The notes: generated by a model from the sequence alone, not told the origin. 64,000 bases of DNA from Serpula lacrymans var. lacrymans S7.9 (GCF_000218685.1 NW_006763302.1:161180-225179); one strand, 5' to 3'. Counted from the stretch's first letter, positions 46,616-58,863 are shown. Numbers and translations are program-made.

Positions 46616-46973
46616 GGGATATAAAAATTGGGAGAGGATACTTCGCATCAAGCATGGTAGTGGTATATGTCCGTTTAAATATCAGCAAAAACATATTGAT
46701 TTTCACAACTTAGATGACCTAGTAAGCAATCAAATTAGTCAAATTAGTCAAATTCGAATTCGCGTAGGGTATCTTCCGTACCCGGCTATTTGCGCGTCAT
46801 CCAGAAAGATGCCCTAATCGGACAACGTAGTATTCATCAACGATCTGCGTTCAACCCACCAACCCATCCACCGCCAAAATACGCTCATCGATGACGTCGA
46901 CATCCCACTCACCCCCCTCTTATTATATATAAGTTATGTCCTGGCTATCGCGTCCCTCCATCGTTCCCCCATC
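46616..46973. promoter_or_regulatory. ACR3-SDR divergent promoter region
   Basis: This 358-bp bidirectional upstream region has a TATA-like TATTATATATAAG at 46921-46933, about 45 bp before the dehydrogenase ATG. It also has a triple repeat of CAAATTAGT around 46730-46752. Shared control of the two genes is inferred from the layout only. Confidence 0.45.
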
Positions 46974-48109
46974 ATGGACACCGCCCAAAAAGTTTATAAC
47001 ACCCTCGCAGGAAACCCTGGTTTTCAGCAAGACGACACCCCAGACCTTCGGGGAAGAGTACGTCAACTGATAGCCATTCACTATCTTCACTTGTGCTTAA
47101 CATGATCACCAACTTCCTCGCCAAGACTGTGCTTGTAACAGGCTCCACCAGTGGCATTGGCTTTGAGGTTGCTCGTGCATTTGCTCTCTCTCGGGCTCGC
47201 GTCCTGCTTTTATCCCGTAAAGCAGAACATGGCGACGAGGCCATTGCAGAAATTAAAAAATCGGTCTCTGACGCAGCCGATGTCCATTTTATCGAATGTG
47301 ACCTAGGCAATCTTGCCAATGTGAAGCAGGTCGGGGACGGAATCGCAGAAAGAGAACAACGCTTAGACATTGTAAACGCATATACTCAATCTTAATATCT
47401 CCCATCCGCTCATGCTCTTCTATAGATAATCGCCGATGCAGGTGTAGGCGTTAACAAGTATGATGTCTCCTCTGACGGTATTGACCGTCACTTTGCCGTC
47501 AATCATCTCGGCCACTTCCTCCTCATCAATCGCCTCCTTCCGCTTGTCCGCAAGACTTCTACACTTCCATCCACTCCACCCCCACGCATTGTTTCCCTGT
47601 CCTCAGAACTTCACCGTCAGGCACCTTCATCCATCAAATTCGCTTCGTCAAAGGAAGTCACAGAAGATACCGGCTTGTCCGCCCTTTCACTTTATTCGCG
47701 GTCCAAACTCGCTATTATACTTTTTACAAAGTACACTCTTGTCGAGCGTGCAATCCGCCCGTCGGGCGACCGCATATATGCACTTGCTACCCATCCAGGC
47801 GCAGTGCATACTCCACAACAAGATCAATTCAAGGAGGCGTATGGGAAAGTCTTCGGAACGCTCGCAAAAGCAGTGACAGTGCCGTTCATGCGCAGCCCCG
47901 AACAAGGTAGTTTGAGCACGCTTTGGGCTGCTACGAGCGAGGACATCGAGAAAAATAACTTGCAGGGATGTTACTTCACAGACCCTGGTCAACTCGGAAA
48001 GGAGACAGCTCAAGCCAGCGATGAGCAGTTGGGCCAAAACTTGCACAACCTCAGTGAAGAATTGATTAAAGATAGGATCGGGAAGGATAGTTTGTTGCCG
48101 TGGAACTAG
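46974..48109 (+). CDS. Short-chain dehydrogenase/reductase
   Basis: NAD(P)-dependent oxidoreductase of the SDR superfamily. Three exons: the first starts at 46974 (MDTAQKVYNTLAGNPGF...) and ends near 47058. The second carries the dinucleotide-binding motif TVLVTGSTSGIGFEVA. The third begins with the NAG-like IIADAGVGVNKY, then RHFAVNHLGHFLLINRLLP. It also has RIVSLSSELH with the catalytic Ser, and the active-site YSRSKLA (Tyr and Lys). THPGAVHT follows the catalytic region. The C-terminal part (YFTDPGQLGKETAQASDEQLGQNL) resembles retinol dehydrogenase/WW-oxidoreductase-like SDRs; the substrate cannot be inferred. A strong TATA-like box precedes it. It is divergent from ACR3, but a role in arsenic response is speculative. 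Confidence 0.9.
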
Positions 48110-48427
48110 AGGTTTGTGTTCAGTCGCAGTTTGAGTCATGAATAAATAGGTGTAGCATCGTGAGTAACGTATTGCTGCTGTATCGTTTGTATTTTGCATG
48201 TACACTCTCATTTCCATCATAATGCTCTGTTATGACACTACAGCAGGAGAATGGAAGATGAATAGTAGAAAATCCTTACAACATTCCAATAGCGAGACAT
48301 GTGCTGCACGGGATTTGTAACAAAACGATGGAGAGAATGTGGTTGTGCGGTGAAGTTTAGCCTTAGCGTAAAGGAATGTATCGCAAGAAACACACGTTGA
48401 TGTGATGCGAGTCATAGGCTATAGAGA
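48110..48427. other. Convergent 3' intergenic
   Basis: This is 3' sequence between the dehydrogenase and the SF3B1-side repeat. No gene was seen. Confidence 0.45.
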
Positions 48428-48808
48428 AACTTCAACCAGCGCGGGTAAATAGTGCTGGACAAATTGATGTCATTCAGGTTGTCTACCAACTAACAGCTCA
48501 GGACCTACACCAGCTGGACAATAATGATGCGAGGCTCTGGCAAGCTCACATGTGTATTCATGACACTAAGGTTACTATTAGAAAGAAAAAGGAAGATAAG
48601 TCAGCTCTGATCATACAACGACAAAGACCATCAAGTAAAGGTACACAAGTCCGAAAATACTGTCCGGGACTAGATGAAAATTTGCAAAGGGTGTCGGTCG
48701 TATACATTCTGTCCTTCACTCAGCTCGCTGAGATCGGGGTAGAATGGAACCATAGCATCCGATGCACCCAAATATAGCGCATTATAGATACGCCAATAGA
48801 CCTTCAAA
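48428..48808 (-). repeat. SF3B1-side copy of the direct repeat
   Basis: This is the intact partner of the repeat at 44774-45148. It consists of the SF3B1 last exon (to the stop at 48670-48672) plus about 240 bp of 3' flank. The two copies are in the same orientation, 3.65 kb apart. Confidence 0.85.
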
Positions 48809-51800
48809 AATCGAGTCAGCATAGCAAATCGATAGTGGGCCAAACGTTACATACCTCGCGGACCTTCCTAGCCGGATGGAATAATCCTTGCAATACGTAA
48901 CTCAGCAGCACTCCAGGGCCAAGTGTAACCCTCATCGCCTCAATAGCATCCATAACTGCACCGATGACATGGGGAGACGTCTCGAAACAATTGGGCCAAA
49001 CAAGATTCATCAAGTGCATCATTGAATCCTCGCAGCCCAGTCCAGCGACACCCAGAGCAAGATGTTTAACAATGGTGCTAGCTGTCTGTCGATGCACAAG
49101 ATCACGATCGGTGAGCGCATCTTCAAGCATTGTAACCACCGAATCACAATAATATGCGGATTGGGGTCCAACATACTCAAAGACAAATGATAGCGCTTTC
49201 AAACAACCAGTGCGAACATTAAGCTCTGCAGTTCGGTACTCGTTCAAGATCGCTGGTATACATGTGAACGCTGTGATGCAAACGTCAATTAAATTCTACT
49301 GTAAAATCATGATCACTCACGTCCACAAGTTTCTGCGACAATTGCAATAGCAACAGTACTACACACTCGGCTCTGACGTTCTTGTACGCGCAGGTTAGTG
49401 AGCAGAACTGAAAGTACATCTTGGGGACCTAAACTCTTGGCAATGTAACCGAAAGAGTTGACAGCAGCTCGCCTAATGCCCTTCTTGTGTGCCTTGAGAA
49501 GATCGAGCAACTCGAAACAGATACGCATCCATTCTCGCGCAGGGACGAATTCCGCACCACGATCAGCTGAAGAAGAAAAAAAGAATGGAAAACTCAGCGT
49601 TTCGCCCTTATATCAATAACAGAGGTACTAACCAATACGACCGATTAAATTGATAGACGCCTCTTGCACCTTCTCATGTCGATTACGGAGAATAGGGGTC
49701 ATGCGAGGCACTGGAAAATATGGTATAAGAATCCGAAGTTGCTAAAGTAGTGAATACTCACATAGATCTTTGACCGGCGGATTCATCTGCGTCATACCAA
49801 CAACATTAGCGATAGCTCCCTCAGCAGCAATAATACTACCGAGTGTGTCGGGGTACTCTTCTCCAAGTTGTTCGAACAGGACTAAACCGAGCTTGCTGAG
49901 GAGTTGATCTTCACCGCATTGTTTGATGACGACAGCGAGACGAGTTGTCAAGTCTGCAGCTTGTTGACGAACTTTGGCACTCTTGTTGTTTAAACGCCAG
50001 AGAATGGTTGACACGATTTGTGTGAGGTAGGGTTTCACTCGAATACCCAGAGCATTGACGACCGTTCCAAAACCGTCAAGCATAACCTGATCCTCCGTGG
50101 TCTGCTCCTGAAAGGAGTAAATGATACCGTCTACTAGCCTGACCTCCAATCTCTCATCGATGTCAGAGGAACCAAGAGTTGCGACAACTTTTGTAATGGT
50201 TTCCATCACCATCTTACGATATGGCTCCGCTTCATCTTTGAGCTCGTTAACAATCCTTCCTACAATCTCCGAAACACCCGACTTTTGCGCAAGCTCGACC
50301 GTCGTCTCGACTACTTGACGATAATTCCTCCTGTCAAGAGCCATACGTCTGACCCAGAACGCCTTGAAGAAATCAGGCAAGATATCCTGTTTGATGTACT
50401 GCGGCGTAACACCCTCCGTAGCGGCACACTGTTTCACTACCTTGAGCACAATCTTCTTCATCTCTTCATCCGAGGTTTGGAATTCACGGATAAGAATAAC
50501 TGTCACTTCCTTCGTGTAATAAGACGCGTACTCTGGATCCATCAGGGGGATGATGAAACCAATAGCCTTCAAGAATGCCGCTAGACCCTTTCCACGGTGT
50601 AGCCGGATACCAAGCCACAGTGGTTTCAGGACTTCGTCGAATGATTCGATACCGTATGGTGCTGCAGCCTCTGCCAACGCAGCAAGACCCAAGGCAGTCA
50701 TTGTGCGTACTTTCTGTTGTTCATCAGCTAATCCGTGTGCAATGCAGTTCACCAAATTTCGCAGGTGAGGCAGGACTGCGCAGCCCATCATGATCGCTAT
50801 CTGTTGCACGATACGGATTCCTGTGTGACGTGCCTGCCATGACTTTTTACTACGACAAACAGCTTTCAAGAAAGGAAGCAAAGATGGAATGCCAAGAGCT
50901 GAAGCGACGACTGAAAACGCACGTGCAGTGGTATTACGAACATACTCGTCGGCATGATCAATATCGGGACGCATGGTGGATATCATGTGGGCAAGGCCGG
51001 CAGCTTTGGACAGATTAGAAATGATTTCTCGACCTTCGACACGAGCGTAGTAATCTTCATCAATGAGAAGAGGCTCGATAACCACGAGAATCTTGTGAAC
51101 GTAAGGCCGCACGAGATCATCCAGTTTATAAAGTACACGATCGATAACTTTGACGAGAAGATGACGTTCTTGATCCTCGAGCGTTCGTTCCATAAGTAGT
51201 GGAAGAATTTTGTCGAAAAGTGGCCCTGCACCGAACTCGCGAGCCTTATCCGTGATTTGTCGAAGAGCGGTCTTTCGAACCGGAGGTGTGCCGTTTTTAA
51301 TTTTGAGAAGTAAACGCATGATCTTGCGTTCCTTCATTTCTTCTACCGACAACTCTGTTTCATCCTCCTCTTTCAATATTTTGGCGAAATATTGCGCATC
51401 CTCCGCCTTGAAAAATGCAAGATTACCGACACCCGGGATTTCAGTAGGCAGTTCGGGAGCTAATCCTGCTGCTGCTGCTACTGCGGCAGCATCCGATGAT
51501 TCTTGTATATGGAATCCAACCTCGGTGACGGGAGTGGCCATCAATTTCCGAGGGGCTACCATTGGTGCATACCCAGGAGGAGGGGTGACGATGGTATAGC
51601 CAGATGCAGGAAGGACAGCTTCTAGTTCTTCATCCGTAAGATAGCGATTGTGCTTGTCCTCTTGCATGAATCCAGGAGCATTCATAATGATTTGAGTCAT
51701 TGGGGTGTCAACTGCGACGGGCGTCTGGTCCCATCGTGAGCGCTTCGGAGTCTCACCCATGGTAGCATCTACGGGAGTCGCATCCCAACGAGAGCGGCGC

Positions 51801-52360
51801 TTCTTGGGGGCGGAGGCTTCAAGAGCCTCCTTTGACCATTCACCTGTATCAATTTGGTTTGGGTCTGCATTCTCGTCACTGTGCTCGGGTACATCCCACC
51901 TGCGCTTCCGCTTCGACCCTAACGACACATCCCTGGCAGCCGCGAGCTCCTTTGCAGCAGCGAGTTCCTTTGCAACATCTTCGAGCTCTGCGGCAGGGGG
52001 AGTTCTGTCCAAATCCATCTTCAGTTTTCCCTCTTCCCTATCCTGCCTCTCCTTTTCCTCGATAGCTCGCTTCACTCTGACTTCCTCCTGCTCAAGCCTC
52101 GCTAGTCTCATAGCATCTTTGTAACCACCCTCTACATCTGTTCCCTCCTCTACGGCCCTAAATGCATCAGCACTCTCCTGTGCCACGCGGCTGAATCTGC
52201 GGTTGTGGTAGTCAGACTGTCTCTGAGCAATTTGACGCTTAGAGGCAGTCTCTGCAAATGGGTCGACATTTTCTTCTTCGGCGAGATCAGCGAACTCCTG
52301 AAGAATCTCCTTTGGAGCGGTAAAAGAGTCGACAAGTCTTGGGGATCCAGGAGCGGACAT
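48670..52360 (-). CDS. SF3B1: Splicing factor 3B subunit 1 (SF3b155/Hsh155)
   Basis: Core HEAT-repeat scaffold of the U2 snRNP SF3b complex, binding the branch-site region in the nucleus. The large first exon (52360 to about 49762) starts [13 protein letters not shown]. It carries the N-terminal basic/TP region with [17 protein letters not shown] and KRSRWDQTP (U2AF-ligand and phosphorylation motifs), then [20 protein letters not shown] and the HEAT array. Within it, VLKVVKQC holds the lysine that aligns with human K700, a cancer hotspot; it is unaltered. Smaller exons follow (about 49528-49313 with [20 protein letters not shown]; 49255-48855 with [11 protein letters not shown]). The last exon [25 protein letters not shown] stops at 48670. 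Length is about 1,150 residues, typical for the fungal protein. Its last exon is duplicated upstream of AP-1 gamma's 3' end. Confidence 0.96.
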
Positions 52361-52692
52361 TTTGTTTGTGGTGGACCGAAAGAAAGAAGTAAAAAAGGTC
52401 GTCGGCGTCGAGAGCGACGATGAGCAAGAATGAGAATCTGAGTCTGAATAATAATACGACCAAATAGGCTCAAATATCGGTGGCTGGGGAATATTCCCAC
52501 GAAGGACTAAGCGGCGACCCGACAGATATCTCTGAGAAGCCCCTGACGAGAAAAACTATAATTGCAACACGATCTCAAAACATACTGGAGTAAAATATAT
52601 CTTGCTTTAAATATATTTTCTAGGAATTGAGTGTACTGAACTATGAATAAAGTTGTCAAGGTCATTCGAGTCGTTTCAATATTCGTGATACT
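52361..52692. other. Intergenic
   Basis: This is the SF3B1 promoter side and the 3' flank of the MFS gene; both genes lie on the minus strand. No further feature was seen. Confidence 0.45.
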
Positions 52693-54506
52693 TTAGTTCT
52701 TCCACACATTCTTGGGTAACAGCATACCACTTCCAAGTGCCAATAATACCATCGAAACCATGAGATAATAAACAAGCCATCCACCCAAATAATGCTTTTC
52801 AAGACAGAGAGACCAGGTTGAGTTGACAGCGGCAGGCCCGATAGCTCGCATGATCGATACGACCAGTTGAGCGATACCATTTGTCGCACCAAGAGACGCT
52901 CGGTTGGGCGCAGCTCCATTAATATATATGAAGACTGCACCTAGGATCCGAACAGTAATCAGTGTTAGGCACCTCAGGTCAAGTCTAAGACACTTACCAT
53001 AAGAAATACATAAAACAACCGAGAGGAAGACTTGCAAACCGATCACAAACCACACTGTAATATTCAAACCTTGTGACTGAACCAACAAGCTAATAACCGG
53101 GAATGTCATCATCATAGGTATGGCTGCCACAACCCCGAGGATATAGGTTCCTTTCGTGCCCAACCAGGCATGCAGTCGAGCAAAACAGAAAACTTGGAAC
53201 AGCCCGTTCAATATACCAAAGGAGGCTAGAATTTTGCCAATCACAGGAGGTGTAAGTCCAAGTCCACCTAACGCAATCGGAGTTGCGAAGAAGACAGGCT
53301 GAATGGTTCGAAAAGCAATATCCATCAAGGAAGTAGTTGCATAAGTGCTCGCTGCTATCAAAACTTGAGGAGTTAAAAGAGCTCGTAATGGAAGGGGTGT
53401 GCCGTCATTGGGACTAGAATGAGATAAAGCTTCAAGGAGAGCAGGCTTGGGTGCTGTCTCAGAGTTATGTGGGGAATCGTTGCGTTGAGGATGGCATCTA
53501 TTAATTATACGGCCAAATCTGAGGGGAGATGGAACAGTCTAAACCGCATGCTCAGCTTGACATTTGTACATACAGACTCATAAATGGTGAAAACAAACCT
53601 CTTTGAGAAAGAAGAGTGAAACGAACAAGCATACCATTGAAAAAATTGCAGGGATGGCGCATGGTAGGAAATAGGGATACGTTTTGAAGAATGCCGACTG
53701 TCCAAATATATTTGGGAAGCGCTCAGCTGGTCGTTCGAGCGTGCCACCAATCAGGGGTCTGTATAACATATGAATGAATGAGTTGACAACATTAATTAAA
53801 AACATTTGCAAATCGCGCACCCGAGCGCCCCCCCGGTCGACCATGCCATGGGAAGGTATGCGTACGCATGAGGCATGTTGGTTGAATCGGTTATCTCCGC
53901 AACCAAGCTTTTCATCACGCCGATGTTACCATTCAAGGCGCCATTAAGACAACGACTTTAGCAATACAATACAGGTTGAGCAATTTGAGGATGTATACGT
54001 TAAAATCTGAGCATACATACCTCAACACAAGCCCCCAGAAGGTCTTTGACAGCCCGAAACAGAACATGGATATTGACAACCCGAACATCCCCAGAATGAT
54101 TACCGGCTTTCGGCCGATATGATCAGATACTCTACTCCAGTGCAATACAGTAAGTGCTTCGGTCGCAAAGAAGAGCGAATGCTGTTGATAGTTGTAACTA
54201 GACTGGCGGACATCGAACAACAACACTCACCAACAGTCCAACGTAGTATCCAACTCGAGCTTCATCACCATTCGTTATTCCGATGTCCCGAATCAACTTG
54301 GGGGCAACGTCAGGTAAAGGTCGCACAAAGTGAGCAACAATACACACCTGGGGCGCAAATGGAGAGATAACTTGAGAAGTCAGGGGTTCAGAGAGCTGAA
54401 GAAATAAAATGATGGAAAATTGGCCCCATGGAAGAGGCGTTCGAGACTTTCTTAGCTGCTCAGAGACCAACAACGGTGTCTCCTCGTCTACTTGCTGAAA
54501 AGGCAT
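52693..54506 (-). CDS. MFS transporter (DHA1-like)
   Basis: Major facilitator superfamily membrane transporter, start at 54506 (MPFQQVDEETPLLVSEQ). Exons contain the first membrane helix FSIILFLQLSEPLTSQVI, then the loop signature WSRVSDHIGRKPVIILGMFG (motif A with D..GRK). MPHAYAYLPMAWSTGGALG-type residues and PLIGGTLERPAERFP follow, then LPCAIPAIFSMVCLFVSLFFLKE and a central loop. The second half holds IAFRTIQPVFFATPI, VIGKILASFG, APNRASLGATNGIAQLVVSI and AIGPAAVNSTWS. About 12 transmembrane segments are expected. The motifs resemble the zinc-induced-facilitator/YCR023C-like drug:proton antiporters; the substrate is unknown. The stop is at 52693-52695. Confidence 0.85.
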
Positions 54507-55129
54507 GATGGAGATGGGCTACTAGTAAGAGGACAAGATCAGAGCTGCCCAAGTCGGGTATTTTATAGAAAGATAATGACAGAACTTACGTTCCAAATTT
54601 ACGTCGTTCTGAGCTATAAATTTTATGTTCTCCTTTTGGTGTTATCTGATAATCGTGAACACTAAAACCAACCTTGGATGTCTTGATGTGTGAGAAATCT
54701 TGAGAGAATTAGCGAAGGGGTGATCAATCGGCGCTCTTGGGACGTCGATGAGTTCGAACTGCTATAGGACGCCACTGTAGCGAAGGGATGCGAAGATGTA
54801 GCTTGAAGTCCATTGTAGTAACTATACCCTGCAAAGAGACGGTGCAATGACCAAAATTGATGGTGGCTGAATCACTTTGTCAGCCGCAATAAATCCAGCT
54901 GGTAAGCGTAGGACTGCAGCAGGCCAACTCGGTAATTCAACTGTGTTGTATCGAGTATTGCCAGGGCCGGTTGATCCGGACGTAAGGCGGAAAGAGTGAT
55001 AAGACGGCAAAGTTAAAATGAGAGTACATTTCCCCTAGTCATTTCGGAAAGTAAATAACACAACTGCAATCAAAGCTCTAGAAGAAATGATTAGAAGGAC
55101 ATACCCTTCACCCATTTGTAGCCATTTAT
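54507..55129. other. Unassigned; possible small spliced gene on minus strand
   Basis: Two open frames on the minus strand (55010-54822 and 54847-54662) could be joined or could be 5' sequence of the MFS gene. Neither has a recognised domain. The second is Ser/Thr/Arg-rich and could pass for a mitochondrial presequence, but this is not enough to call a gene. Confidence 0.3.
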
Positions 55130-55885
55130 TCACTCGTCCCACCGCATAGCTGAAGGTACCCAATACGATCTTCCGGTACTCTCATCTTGCTCATCCAGCC
55201 AACATAGCCCATCGCGAAGCAACATGTTCTCTAACGCAGCTCTTGCGCGTTCTCGAGCCCATCCCCTCCGAGAAACAAGGATATCTTCCACAATTCTGCC
55301 ACCTTCAGACTGAGCCTCAGATAAAACAACAGCCTGATCCTCGTCCAACTCCTTCATTACGCTTCGCACCATCTTCTTCCCCCCTCCTACATCGATAACT
55401 TCGTACCCGGCTCCAAGGGGTTGGAGAGTCTTGATACTTCTTATCACATCGTCCTCGGTTATGACACCGCTACTGACGCCTCTTAACTTGCTCACAACCC
55501 TCACCAGCTCACTCATCTCAATGACACCACCATTTCTTTCTCTGGTGCTAACACAGACATCCACAATTTGCACGCCCAGCTCATATTGCCAGTCTCCTAG
55601 TCCGAGCATCTCCGCCCACCATCCACCCTTCCTGGGACCTGCGAGTGGATCGACACCAATCGATGAGCACATTTGTTGAAACGCATGGCGAAAGGCAGGA
55701 TCACGCCTTATAGAGTCGCGATGGGTAGCTGCGAAGTGAGAAAGTGCAGTACGGAATTGCGTCAATTGAGAATGAAGGTGGTCGACTTGGGCTTTTGACA
55801 ATTCCGAGGATAACTCTGCAAAAGAACGCTGAGATTCTATCTGTCGCTCGAAAGCAGCCAGACCCACTCCTCCTAAGCGATGCAT
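55130..55885 (-). CDS. SNF8: ESCRT-II subunit SNF8/VPS22
   Basis: Single-exon 251-residue protein, the usual size of VPS22/EAP30, the core winged-helix subunit of ESCRT-II in endosomal sorting. The N-terminus HRLGGVGLAAFERQIESQRSF and the following helix SELSKAQVDHLHSQLTQF are family hallmarks. They are followed by RDSIRRDPAFRHAFQQMCSSIGVDPL, KGGWWAEMLGLGDWQYELGVQIVDVC and SELVRVVSKLRG. Two winged-helix domains end with AALENMLLRDGLCWLD and a YWVPSA-like C-terminus. The sequence is complete with no anomalies. Confidence 0.95.
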   Translation of the reverse strand: MHRLGGVGLAAFERQIESQRSFAELSSELSKAQVDHLHSQLTQFRTALSHFAATHRDSIRRDPAFRHAFQQMCSSIGVDPLAGPRKGGWWAEMLGLGDWQYELGVQIVDVCVSTRERNGGVIEMSELVRVVSKLRGVSSGVITEDDVIRSIKTLQPLGAGYEVIDVGGGKKMVRSVMKELDEDQAVVLSEAQSEGGRIVEDILVSRRGWARERARAALENMLLRDGLCWLDEQDESTGRSYWVPSAMRWDE

Positions 55886-56060
55886 ACAAGCAGTGTTCAG
55901 GCTACACTGATATAATAGTAAGAGTAAGACAGTGGTCGGCTATTTGCGAGCTGAACAAGTATTACACTGCATACTCCTATTACAAGCCTCTACCTCACGC
56001 TATACACAGCTAATACTAAGGCTGTCATGGGCTAGCTACAATAATGCTTGGTGTACAAAT

Positions 56061-57118
56061 TTAATATGAGACCACCACTGGCGATGCTCCAAATTTGCGC
56101 TCTCTTTCCCTCTGATACTCTTTTCCATAGTTCTCATACTGCTGCAAACAACTCTCTCCACAAAATGGCACAGCTTCTGCTGCTACAACGGGTGGGTCCA
56201 TAACATGAGGATCGACTTCCGGTAAGTGATCCTGCCTCATCGTTTTGGCATCTTGATCACACATGGCACAAAACCAACGACGAGAGGCAAGGATACTTGT
56301 CCCACGTTTCAAGAATAGCGAACGCATGTATAGATCTAGTTCGAGTGCGTGAATGTCGTCGCGGATTGGGCGTTGGATCAACCTAACGGGAGCTATTTCT
56401 GAAAGACTAAGGCAGTCTCCTGTGTTCGGGAATTTTATCAGATAGTGGACAGTGCAAGTGTCAGAGCTGTCGCCCTGGTTGGCATTAACCTCAAATTGCT
56501 CTTGAGGTGGTGAAGCCCGGAGGTGAGGTTCTCTTCTTCGATCTTGCTGTGCTTTCGCAGCGAGAAGGTCATTGTAGAGTTTTTGCTCTGCTTCGTTGAA
56601 TCTACCGGTCACCTCTTTCGAGCTTTCTAGTGCCTCGAGGGCTTCGGTGGGCTGTCGCAAACCCCTATGACTGCGAGCAAGGCGGAAGTATGCTTTTCGG
56701 GTAATGGCTAGGTTACTATACGGGGATGATGCGGAGTCGATGACTTCCAGACAGTCTGAAACGGATGAATGATAGCTGCCTAGTGCATGTTAGTTGATTT
56801 TTTCTCTTCAAAAAATGGTATCACCCACCAAGCTGATAATAACATTCCGCACGATTACACCTGATGGTCCTCAGTAGCTCCGTCGTAGCACAACCTTTTC
56901 TTCGCACCAACACAAAAGTGTATATTGAAAGGGCAACGTGATATCGTTTCGTGTTGAAATGCTGTTTCGCAACTTCTTTCAACTCTTCTGAGTAGATTTT
57001 CTCTGTGTGCATTGGTGAGCAGCGTTTTAGTTATTGGCATGGCATCATGATGAAACGGAGACGCACCAACCGAATCAACCGTTGGAACAAACAGTTTGCA
57101 TGCGTTGCTAGTAGACAT
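56061..57118 (-). CDS. TPR protein with C-terminal Cys motif, paralog A
   Basis: The ATG at 57118 gives MSTSNACKLFVPTVDSV. Splicing (donor GTGCGT, acceptor CTACTCAG) joins it to EELKEVAKQHFNTKRYHVALSIYTFVL, a TPR-like helix pair. A second intron leads to LGSYHSSVSDCLEVID and further TPR-like text (RKAYFRLARSHRGLRQPTEALEAL). The C-terminal third is separate and has WFCAMC, about 40 residues, then PFCGESC, a CxxC..CxxxC pair suggesting zinc binding (MYND-like spacing, but not a standard MYND). The final residues are charged. Function unknown; TPRs usually bind partner proteins. A tandem paralog lies 730 bp away in the same orientation, with the same three-part design. Confidence 0.75.
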
Positions 57119-57847
57119 TCGTGGTTTGAATGAGGTGGGAATTTAGAAACTTCATTTGAGTCACTAAATGATTTTCAGATCCGTAATACGAGTAGGGGGG
57201 TCCTGGATCATACACACATACATGAACGCATTTGGAGGCATTTGAAGTGAGTTGAAGTTTCAGTTGAGTCCCCTATTTACTAATCATGCCCTGTGATCTT
57301 TGTGTTAGGTACATAAGCTGGTACATAGTGGTGTGCCGGTTTCGAGGGAATGATGTCCATTTCCAGAAACATTCGATGTGATCGTGATGATGATGATATC
57401 TACGAGACAGTTCATTGATCGGCAATCTCTACACCCCTCTTTATCTCACAATATGAAATATATATTTTTTGCCACCGCTGCTGTATCACTCAGTCACCGT
57501 GACAAACCGACCACCGAACCGACTCGGCCAAAGATTTCGTTGACATATCCCCCCGAGATGTGACATACTACACTGCTAGATAGGGGCACTATTGATACTT
57601 GCTACTATGACTCCCTCAACTTGGAATATGCAGTACTGCCTCAGCTGAATTCAGAAAATTAAGTATGTAAAATCTCCCAAGTTATTAGATTCCTCGTACC
57701 GAATTCATTATATCAGGTGTTATTCATATCATACATGATAAAGAAGGAATATTCACTCTTCAGCGAAACAGCCACGATCCTTCCACCACTTAGGTCGGTG
57801 ACAGCCTCATCAATCGTGCAGCATTGCACCGTCAACGAAATATACAA
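57119..57847. other. Intergenic between tandem paralogs
   Basis: No gene was seen. A short (GAT)n microsatellite is at about 57384-57399. Confidence 0.45.
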
Positions 57848-58863
57848 TCAAGCGTTCACAATGTGCTGCCTTCCACCGAGTTCTTCGTGTTGCAGGTTTG
57901 TAGCTTCTCTCGCACACGACAGACTGCAGTAAGGCTGAGCAAACTCCACGATCCTAGGCGGCTCCTGGTCTAGATACGACGCGGGTGTCTGCGTCATTGA
58001 GACCGCGACCGCGGAGCAGTTCGTACATTGTAGCACCCTCTGATTCAATATCTCGTCTCTGTGCTTCATAGCTAGCGAAGTCATGAACTGCTTGACCTGG
58101 AATTGCGTGGGGCGTTGAAAGAGAGATATGGGGGCTTCCTCTATGTATGTGATAGACTCCCCAGAGTTGCCAAGGATCTGGACGATGTATTCAATTGGTC
58201 GTGTGTCGCGAATGACATGGACATTAGGCCTATTCGACATCTGTTGCTGGGCGGAGATGCTGCGAGCGCGGAGTTCCGTTTCTTTGCTAGCTTGTTCCGC
58301 AAGCACGTTATCATACAACTTCCGCTCGGCCTCGTTGAATTCAGACATAAGTTCTCGTAGCTTCCTCATAGCCCCAACGGCTTCATCTAGTTTCCCCGAG
58401 TTCATGTAGCTCCGTGCCAAGCGCGAGTGTGCTTTGCGAGCTACGCTCTCATCCATGGAGGCAGAACTTCGGGAGAATTGTTCTATGACATCTTTACAGT
58501 CCTTGATAGCTGCTTTGTAGCTCCCTGGAGTCAATAGATCAATAGCTGCAATGTCGCCTGAATGATGAGTTTTACTCAACGAATTTGAATGTAGCATTCT
58601 GCCCGATTGCATTTGACTGTCGCCACTAACCCAGGAGAAGCAAAGCCTTCCTTGCGGTCAACTATCATGGTGTATGCCATGATAGCTTGCTTGAAGCGTT
58701 TTGCCATGAAATGCTCGTTGCCCGTCTTTTTCAATGCAAGAGCCTGTGTTTCACCTAGAATCACAACATGAGCATTGTGGGAAAGATTGTATTTCAAGTT
58801 TGTGGAATTACCCTCGAATTCATATGCGGCGCCAGGTTCGTATGCAGATTCTTTGGAAGACAT
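57848..58863 (-). CDS. TPR protein with C-terminal Cys motif, paralog B
   Basis: The start is at 58863 (MSSKESAYEPGAAYEFEG). A first intron joins in frame to ETQALALKKTGNEHFMAKRFKQAI, a clear TPR. KCNRAECYIQI follows, then a second intron (donor GTTGAG, weak) into SYKAAIKDCKDVIEQF and another TPR pair (KAHSRLARSYMNSGKLDEAV). The C-terminal part has LQCTNCSA and, about 35 residues on, PYCSLSC, the same CxxC..CxxxC layout as paralog A. Shared words (KCNRAECY/RCNRAECY, FNEAE.KLY, SLF.RP) show they arose by tandem duplication. Function unknown. Confidence 0.78.

Noticed and set aside
47687..48220. 177-codon minus-strand ORF
   Set aside because: It is antisense to the last exon of the short-chain dehydrogenase, whose catalytic motifs are on the plus strand.
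54662..55010. Small spliced gene between MFS and SNF8
   Set aside because: The frames do not join convincingly and no conserved motif was seen; listed only as unassigned sequence.
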